Part shown: in pieces, positions 1-3,670 of the stretch | How positions within the stretch are numbered: position 1 is the stretch's first letter | Layout of the letters: each line of letters starts with the position of its first letter | Source: CAZDQL01 sp964507325 | Lineage (GTDB): Bacteria; Planctomycetota; UBA1135; GCA-002686595 | Assembly (NCBI GenBank): GCA_964507325.1 | Contig: CAZDQL010000172.1 | Location: 1-6,039, forward strand | Direction of reading: 5' to 3' | Length of the DNA stretch: 6,039 bases | Program-made: the position numbers and the translations under genes | The notes under the pieces: generated by a model | Database searches by the model: none | Seen by the model: the letters and a program-made list of their open reading frames with translations, nothing else | What the model was told of the DNA's origin: nothing

Positions 1-1015
1 GCCCCCCTCCCACCGGTTCCTGGGTGCCCCGCGAGCCCGCCCTCTCCCGGCGCCAGTCCCGCTCGCGGCGGCGCGCGAGATCGAGGCCGCCGGCGCAGAC
101 CAGGCAGCCCTCCCCCGGCAGGATCAGGCGCACGTCCGCCCCCGCGGTCCACCCTCGCTCCCCCGCGTCGAAGACCCCCGCCCCCAGATCGAGGTGGGGG
201 CGCAGGTAGGCCGCCGCCGCCAGCGCCGCGGCGAGCCTGGCGCCGTTGTCGTCGGGGGCGCTGGCGATCAGATCGGCTGCGGTGCAGGCGGCGAAGGCGC
301 CCGGATCCGCCAACGGGGCCGCCAACGGGGTGACCGGGACGTCGGGCGCGATGCGGCGCAGGTGGGCGGCCACTGCCTCGACCTTCGGTGCGCCGAGGAG
401 GGCGGGGTCGGCGTCCATCGCCTCCAGGCTGTGGACCTCGAAGCGATCGTCGTCGATCAGCACCAGCGCCACCCCCGCCCGCGCCAGGTCGGCGGCGATC
501 GCCGAGCCGAGGCGGCCCACCCCGACCACCGCGGCGGTCACCCGCTGCAGGCGGCCGAGGGCATTCCCCTCCCCGAGGGCGCCGCGGTAGCGGCTGAAGC
601 GCTCACCGCCGGCCTCGACGGGGGCTTCCGGGCGCACCCCCGGACGCCAGTGGTCCATGCGCGCCCCCGCGACGCGCACGCGCGCCACCGGCAGGACCTC
701 CTCGCCGACGAGCAGCGCCGCGCTGCCACCCCCGCCCTCCGCGAGCGCCAGATCGAGGGTCGCGCGCTCGTAGAAGCGGCGTTCGAACGCCTCCCAGTAG
801 TGATGGGAGACGTGGCGCAGAGCGCGCGGAGGCCGGAAGAGGCGCGCGTCGGCGGGGGCGCCCGCGGGCTCGGCGGGGGCGGGGAGGAGGAGCTCGACCT
901 CGTCGCCGGCATGACGCAGACCCGCACCCACGCGCAAGACGGCTCCCGGTTCTTCGAACAGGAGCACCCGCGCGCGTTCGTTGAGACGGCGTGTAAGGGT
1001 GACGAGGACGCGCAC
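1..1015 (-). CDS. ThiF/MoeB/HesA-family E1-like adenylyltransferase with an unassigned N-terminal domain (C-terminus cut by the left edge)
   Basis: E1-like enzymes of this family adenylate the C-terminus of a ubiquitin-like or sulfur-carrier protein in the cytosol. 338 residues are visible, and the frame is open through the left edge. A Rossmann nucleotide-binding loop GVGRLG lies at residues 165-170. It is followed by the acidic strand LIDDDRFEV (187-195), the conserved lysine in GAPKVEA (K211) and SAPDDNGAR (252-260), matching the family's D-D-N...R region. CLVC (304-307) is the first half of the usual double CxxC zinc site; the second half would lie beyond the edge. Just before the Rossmann loop, RFSRYRGALGEG resembles the family's RYSRQ lead-in. 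Residues 1-138 match nothing I recognise. The expected Asn-Leu-x-Arg motif after the acidic strand is absent and reads HSLEAM. The start is GTG at 1015, the first usable start in the frame, with no strong ribosome binding site. The partner carrier protein is not in view. Confidence 0.85.
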   Translation of the reverse strand, partial: MRVLVTLTRRLNERARVLLFEEPGAVLRVGAGLRHAGDEVELLLPAPAEPAGAPADARLFRPPRALRHVSHHYWEAFERRFYERATLDLALAEGGGGSAALLVGEEVLPVARVRVAGARMDHWRPGVRPEAPVEAGGERFSRYRGALGEGNALGRLQRVTAAVVGVGRLGSAIAADLARAGVALVLIDDDRFEVHSLEAMDADPALLGAPKVEAVAAHLRRIAPDVPVTPLAAPLADPGAFAACTAADLIASAPDDNGARLAAALAAAAYLRPHLDLGAGVFDAGERGWTAGADVRLILPGEGCLVCAGGLDLARRRERDWRRERAGSRGTQEPVGGG

Positions 1016-1045
1016 TACCGAGGGGAACGTCCCGCATCTTCGATC

Positions 1046-1055
1046 CTGTCGACAG
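1046..1055. promoter_or_regulatory. 10-bp perfect palindrome CTGTCGACAG, possible operator
   Basis: This perfect dyad lies in the 99-bp spacer between the divergently transcribed ThiF gene and the 67-aa gene, a position where a regulator could control both. The CTGT...ACAG arms recall the outer bases of the E. coli LexA box, but the spacing is much shorter, so I do not call it a LexA site. It could be chance in this GC-rich DNA. Confidence 0.2.
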
Positions 1056-1078
1056 CTGCCGAGACCTCGCGCGTTTCC

Positions 1079-1088
1079 TCCCCGGGGA
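1079..1088. promoter_or_regulatory. 10-bp perfect palindrome TCCCCGGGGA, possible operator or hairpin
   Basis: This is a second perfect dyad in the same divergent spacer, 13 bases before the Shine-Dalgarno sequence of the 67-aa gene. After one mismatched pair the symmetry continues for two more base pairs (1076-1077 with 1090-1091). Position alone suggests a possible regulatory role. G/C palindromes are common by chance here. Confidence 0.18.
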
Positions 1089-1100
1089 AGAGGTCCCCTG

Positions 1101-1107
1101 AAAGGAG
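1101..1107 (+). promoter_or_regulatory. Strong ribosome binding site AAAGGAG for the 67-aa gene
   Basis: AAAGGAG is followed by a 7-base spacer and the ATG at 1115. It is the best Shine-Dalgarno match in the window and fixes the start of the small gene. The much longer in-frame upstream extension is ruled out because it lies opposite the conserved ThiF coding sequence. Confidence 0.8.
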
Positions 1108-1114
1108 AAACGAC

Positions 1115-1318
1115 ATGAACCTCACGACTTGGCTCGCCCGGTCCGCCCCGGTGCGCGACCGGCGCGAGTCGACCCGGTCGAAGGCCGACGAGGATCCGCG
1201 CACTCAGGAAGACGAGCGCTCCGTCGAGCGCCTCGTCGCCAATCTGCGCGACAGGATCCTCGAGCGGGAACGTTCTAACCGTGAGCGACGCGAACGCGTG
1301 CGCTTCGACCTCGACTGA
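1115..1318 (+). CDS. 67-aa highly charged small protein, unknown function
   Basis: I do not recognise this protein. It begins MNLTTWLARSAPVRD and is then dominated by Arg, Glu and Asp. Residues 32-63 have the spacing of a long amphipathic helix or coiled coil, with Leu, Val and Ile (VERLVANL, RILERE) among charged residues. It has no cysteines and no membrane segment, so it is probably cytosolic. Evidence that it is real: AAAGGAG seven bases before the ATG, G/C-rich third codon positions throughout, and a TGA stop followed after five bases by a strong hairpin. It is transcribed away from the ThiF gene and in the same direction as the 79-aa gene 131 bp downstream. A nucleic-acid or protein-binding helix would fit the composition, but that is a guess. 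Confidence 0.65.
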   Translation: MNLTTWLARSAPVRDRRESTRSKADEDPRTQEDERSVERLVANLRDRILERERSNRERRERVRFDLD

Positions 1319-1323
1319 CCGCA

Positions 1324-1349
1324 GTCCCCGCGGCTCCACCCGCGGGGAC
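1324..1349 (+). terminator. Perfect 10-bp-stem hairpin after the 67-aa gene, candidate terminator or leader structure
   Basis: GTCCCCGCGG (1324-1333) pairs perfectly with CCGCGGGGAC (1340-1349) around the six-base loop CTCCAC, starting five bases after the TGA of the 67-aa gene. A stem this GC-rich would be very stable in RNA. There is no T-run on either side in either direction, so it is not a classical intrinsic terminator. It could be a U-tract-less terminator, an mRNA-stabilising structure, or part of the leader of the following gene. Confidence 0.4.
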
Positions 1350-1449
1350 CCAACCACGCAGAGGCGAGCACGGATGACGACAGATGGCTGTGCGTCGATC
1401 CGTCATTCCCTCTGGATCGAAAACAGACCCCTCAACCGGAGAAGATCCG
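1350..1449 (+). other. Less GC-rich leader of the 79-aa gene, probably non-coding
   Basis: This stretch is visibly richer in A and T than the rest of the window. An ATG at 1384 is in frame with the 79-aa gene and would add 22 residues. However, the added codons use many A/T third positions (for example CGA, ATT, TCT, AAA, ACA, TCA), unlike every gene here, and no good ribosome binding site precedes that ATG. I therefore read it as a leader that may hold a promoter. I cannot pick out convincing -35 and -10 boxes. Confidence 0.4.
1438..1444 (+). promoter_or_regulatory. Ribosome binding site GGAGAAG for the 79-aa gene
   Basis: GGAGAAG lies five bases before the ATG at 1450. It supports this start over the in-frame ATG at 1384, which has only a distant GAGGCGAG upstream. 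Confidence 0.65.
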
Positions 1450-1689
1450 ATGGCTCTCGACGACACTGCGATCCTGCCCTCACCCGTGGCGCCACCGCAC
1501 ACCCTCGAAGGAACCGCGCTCCCGGTTCCGGGCATACAGGAGTCCCCCCGGAGGGGGATCCTCTCCAGGCTCCGCAGCTTGCTCGAGGAGTTCTGGCGGG
1601 AGTACGGCGCAGCCACGCTCGCGACCGCGGCCTACGTCCTCACCTTGCTCTTCCTGATCTGGGCGGCGCTGCCCACGCGCGGCTCCTAG
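1450..1689 (+). CDS. 79-aa small protein with one C-terminal transmembrane segment, unknown function
   Basis: I do not recognise this protein. Residues 1-34 are rich in Pro, Ala and Thr with no clear fold. Residues 35-52 form a basic then amphipathic stretch (RRGILSRLRSLLEEFWREYG). Residues 53-73 are a continuous hydrophobic segment including ATAAYVLTLLFLIWAAL, followed by only a few residues (PTRGS). This is the layout of a tail-anchored or single-pass inner-membrane protein; the basic residues before the helix suggest the N-terminus stays in the cytosol. Start chosen at 1450 because of GGAGAAG upstream and the change in codon use there. The gene converges on recQ and their stop codons overlap by four bases. 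It may be cotranscribed with the 67-aa gene, though the hairpin between them argues for some separation. Confidence 0.6.
   Translation: MALDDTAILPSPVAPPHTLEGTALPVPGIQESPRRGILSRLRSLLEEFWREYGAATLATAAYVLTLLFLIWAALPTRGS
1686..1689. other. Convergent stop codons overlapping in a shared CTAG
   Basis: On the plus strand TAG at 1687-1689 ends the 79-aa gene. On the minus strand the complement of CTA at 1686-1688 is the TAG ending recQ. The palindrome CTAG thus serves both stops and leaves no room for an intergenic terminator. Confidence 0.85.
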
Positions 1690-3593
1690 CCCTCCCCCGC
1701 CACGAACTCCGCCACCGCCTCCAGGAAGATCGGCCCCAGATCGGCCGCCTTCTTCTCGCCCACGCCCTTGAGGGCCAGGAACTCTTCCCGGTCGCGCGGC
1801 TTGTGGCCCGCCATCAGAGCCAAGGTGCGGTCGTTGAAGAGGATGTAGGGGGGCACGCCGCGCTCGCGCGCCAGGTTGCGGCGCAGGGCGCGCAGCTTCT
1901 CGAAGAGCGCCGGATCCGGCTCGGGGGCACCCTCCTCGCGGGCGGTCTCGAGGGCGCCGGCGCGGCGGCGGGTGGGGGCGGCGCGGGCGGGGCGGACCAG
2001 CTCCACCGGACGCTCGGCGCGCAGCACTTCGGCGCCGCTGCGGGTCAGGTGCAGGGTGGGGTAGTCGCCGGTCGCGACGCCGAGGTGGCCCTGGGCCACG
2101 AGCTGGTCGATCCAGGCGCGCACGTCGCGGCTCTTGTGGTCGCGCAGGAGGCCGTAGGTCGAGAGGTGCTCGTGGCCGGTGGTGCGCATGCGCTGGGTCT
2201 TTGCGCCGCGCAGGACCTCGGTCACGTGGGCGGCGCCGTAGCGCTGGTCGCAGCGCACGACGCAGGAGAGGATCTTCTGGGCCACCACCTGGCTCTCGCT
2301 GACGGGCTCGAGCTCGCCGAGACAGACGTCGCAGGCGTCGCAGCTCTCCTTCTCCCAGCTCTGACCGAAGTACTCGACGACGACGCGGTGGCGGCAGCTG
2401 GCGCCGTTGGCCATCCCCCAGAGATGCCCCAGGCGCTCGATCGCGGCGTCCAGGTCGAGGCCGGCGTCGGGATTGCCGTCCGCTTCGGCTTCGCGGGCGC
2501 TCCTCTCCATCAGGTTGCGCCAACCGTAGTAGTCCGCTCCGGAGTAGAGCATCAGGCACTCCGCCGGCAGCCCGTCGCGACCGGCGCGCCCCGTCTCCTG
2601 GCTGTACTGCTCGACCCCCTTGGGGAGGCTCGCGTGCACCACGAAGCGCACGTCGGGGCGGTCGATCCCCATGCCGAAGGCCACCGTGGCCACCACCACC
2701 TCCAGGCGCTCGGCGAGGAAGTCCTCCTGGACGCGCGTGCGCTCCTCGGCGGCCAGCCCCGCGTGGTAGGCACCGGTGCGCACGCCGCGATTCGCCAGCT
2801 CGCGGGCCAGCTTCTCGGTGTCCACCCGCCGCAGGCAGTAGACGATCCCCGCCTGGGAGGGGTGGCGGCCGATCACTTCCATGCACTGGGCCGCCGTGTC
2901 GCCCCGGGGCAGGACGCGATAGGCGAGGTTGGGACGGTCGAAGTCGCCCACCAGGCGCAGGGGGTCGCGCAGCCCCAAGGCCGCGATGATGTCCTCCTGC
3001 ACCCGCGGGGTGGCGGTGGCGGTCAGGGCGGCGATCGGGAGGTCGGGGCAGCGCTGGCGCAGCTCGCCGAGCTGGCGGTACTCCGGCCGGAAGTCGTGCC
3101 CCCAGTGGCTTATGCAGTGGGCCTCGTCGATGGCGATGGCGCTCAAGCCGACGCGGGCCAGGCGCTCGAGGAAGCCCTCCATCACGACCCGCTCGGGGGA
3201 GACGAAGAGCAGCTCGAGCCGCCCCTCGTCGAGGGCGCGCCGCACGTCGCGCAGCTCGTCCGAGGACTGCGCGCTCGAGAGCATCCCCGCCGGCACCCCG
3301 TTGGCGACCAGCCCGTCGAGCTGGTCCTTCATCAGGGAGATCAACGGGCTCACCACCACCGTCAGCCCCCCGCGCACCCGCGCCGGCGCCTGGTAGCAGA
3401 GGCTCTTCCCGCCGCCGGTGGGGAGCACCACCAGGGTGTCCCGCCCCTCGAGGCTGGCCTGGATGGCGCGGCGCTGCACCGCGCGCGTCCCCGCGAAGCC
3501 CCAGGTGCGCCGCACCACCTCCTCCAGCTGCTCCAGCGCCCGCTCGATCCCCTCGGCGATCTGGGCGGGGGCGTCGGTGGGGGGGGTCGGCAT
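1686..3593 (-). CDS. recQ: ATP-dependent DNA helicase RecQ
   Basis: RecQ is a 3'-to-5' DNA helicase acting in recombination, replication-fork repair and unwinding of unusual DNA structures. The product is 635 residues, close to E. coli RecQ (609). Domains in order: motif 0 with Q40; Walker A TGGGKS (59-64); DEAH box (156-159) followed by the RecQ-specific aromatic-rich loop with HWGHDFRPEYR (163-173); motif III TATAT (191-195); second RecA-like domain with ATVAFGMGIDRPDVRFVVH (302-320) and motif VI QETGRAGRDG (332-341); zinc site C400, C418, C421 and C424; RQC winged helix about 430-525; HRDC domain about 560-635 with PYILFNDRTL (582-591). All catalytic motifs are intact. Start at 3593: GGAG lies 10 bases upstream, and the in-frame extension further upstream crosses the divergent gene. 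It is divergent from the DUF3857 gene (77-bp gap) and converges on the 79-aa gene. Confidence 0.97.
   Translation of the reverse strand: MPTPPTDAPAQIAEGIERALEQLEEVVRRTWGFAGTRAVQRRAIQASLEGRDTLVVLPTGGGKSLCYQAPARVRGGLTVVVSPLISLMKDQLDGLVANGVPAGMLSSAQSSDELRDVRRALDEGRLELLFVSPERVVMEGFLERLARVGLSAIAIDEAHCISHWGHDFRPEYRQLGELRQRCPDLPIAALTATATPRVQEDIIAALGLRDPLRLVGDFDRPNLAYRVLPRGDTAAQCMEVIGRHPSQAGIVYCLRRVDTEKLARELANRGVRTGAYHAGLAAEERTRVQEDFLAERLEVVVATVAFGMGIDRPDVRFVVHASLPKGVEQYSQETGRAGRDGLPAECLMLYSGADYYGWRNLMERSAREAEADGNPDAGLDLDAAIERLGHLWGMANGASCRHRVVVEYFGQSWEKESCDACDVCLGELEPVSESQVVAQKILSCVVRCDQRYGAAHVTEVLRGAKTQRMRTTGHEHLSTYGLLRDHKSRDVRAWIDQLVAQGHLGVATGDYPTLHLTRSGAEVLRAERPVELVRPARAAPTRRRAGALETAREEGAPEPDPALFEKLRALRRNLARERGVPPYILFNDRTLALMAGHKPRDREEFLALKGVGEKKAADLGPIFLEAVAEFVAGEG
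3563..3585 (+). other. Potential G-quadruplex inside the 5' end of recQ
   Basis: Four G-tracts (3563-3565, 3569-3571, 3579-3581, 3583-3585) with loops of 3, 7 and 1 bases satisfy the common G3-N1-7 rule on the plus strand, which is the template strand of recQ. A run of eight Gs (3579-3586) is part of it. RecQ helicases unwind such structures, so position makes it notable. A similar match at 854-884 shows that the pattern arises readily in this GC-rich sequence. Confidence 0.3.
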
Positions 3594-3670
3594 CGCGAGG
3601 TGGCTCCGGGGGAGGACCGATTGGAGCAACTCGCGGTTGCGGTTCAAGCGCGCGCGTAGGATGTCCGCCC
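3594..3670. promoter_or_regulatory. Divergent spacer between recQ and the DUF3857 gene
   Basis: These 77 bases must carry the 5' control of both genes unless the promoters lie within coding sequence. On the plus strand AGGA (3658-3661) sits nine bases before the ATG at 3671. On the minus strand GGAG sits ten bases before the recQ ATG. I see no convincing sigma-70 -35/-10 pair in either direction. Confidence 0.4.

Noticed and set aside
603..1037. 144-aa minus-strand frame starting at an ATG just upstream of the ThiF start
   Set aside because: It is in a different frame from the ThiF domain and reads as Arg/Pro/Gly-rich sequence. I considered a frameshift, but the ThiF frame itself is open from 1015 with plausible protein sequence, so none is needed.
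1046..1055. LexA/SOS box
   Set aside because: The half-sites CTGT and ACAG are two bases apart, whereas the E. coli LexA box has eight bases between them.
194..1318. 374-aa plus-strand open frame overlapping the ThiF gene
   Set aside because: Only its last 67 codons are taken as a gene. The rest lies opposite a clear ThiF-family coding sequence and is low-complexity Arg/Gly/Ala.
1384..1449. 22-residue N-terminal extension of the 79-aa gene
   Set aside because: Codon third positions are A/T-rich unlike the rest, and there is no suitable ribosome binding site. The ATG at 1450 has GGAGAAG at good spacing.
1543..1558. Short inverted repeat TCCCCC/GGGGGA within the 79-aa gene
   Set aside because: It is a six-base G/C stem inside coding sequence without a T-run, as expected by chance at this base composition.
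1..1689. Anti-phage ubiquitin-like conjugation (E1/E2/JAB) defence operon
   Set aside because: Only an E1-like gene is visible. No E2, no carrier with a C-terminal Gly-Gly and no intact JAB motif is present, and the small genes run in the opposite direction. The left flank would be needed to judge.
1281..3659. 792-aa plus-strand open frame across recQ
   Set aside because: It is the antisense shadow of a complete RecQ with every conserved motif. Its own translation is compositionally biased with no recognisable domain.
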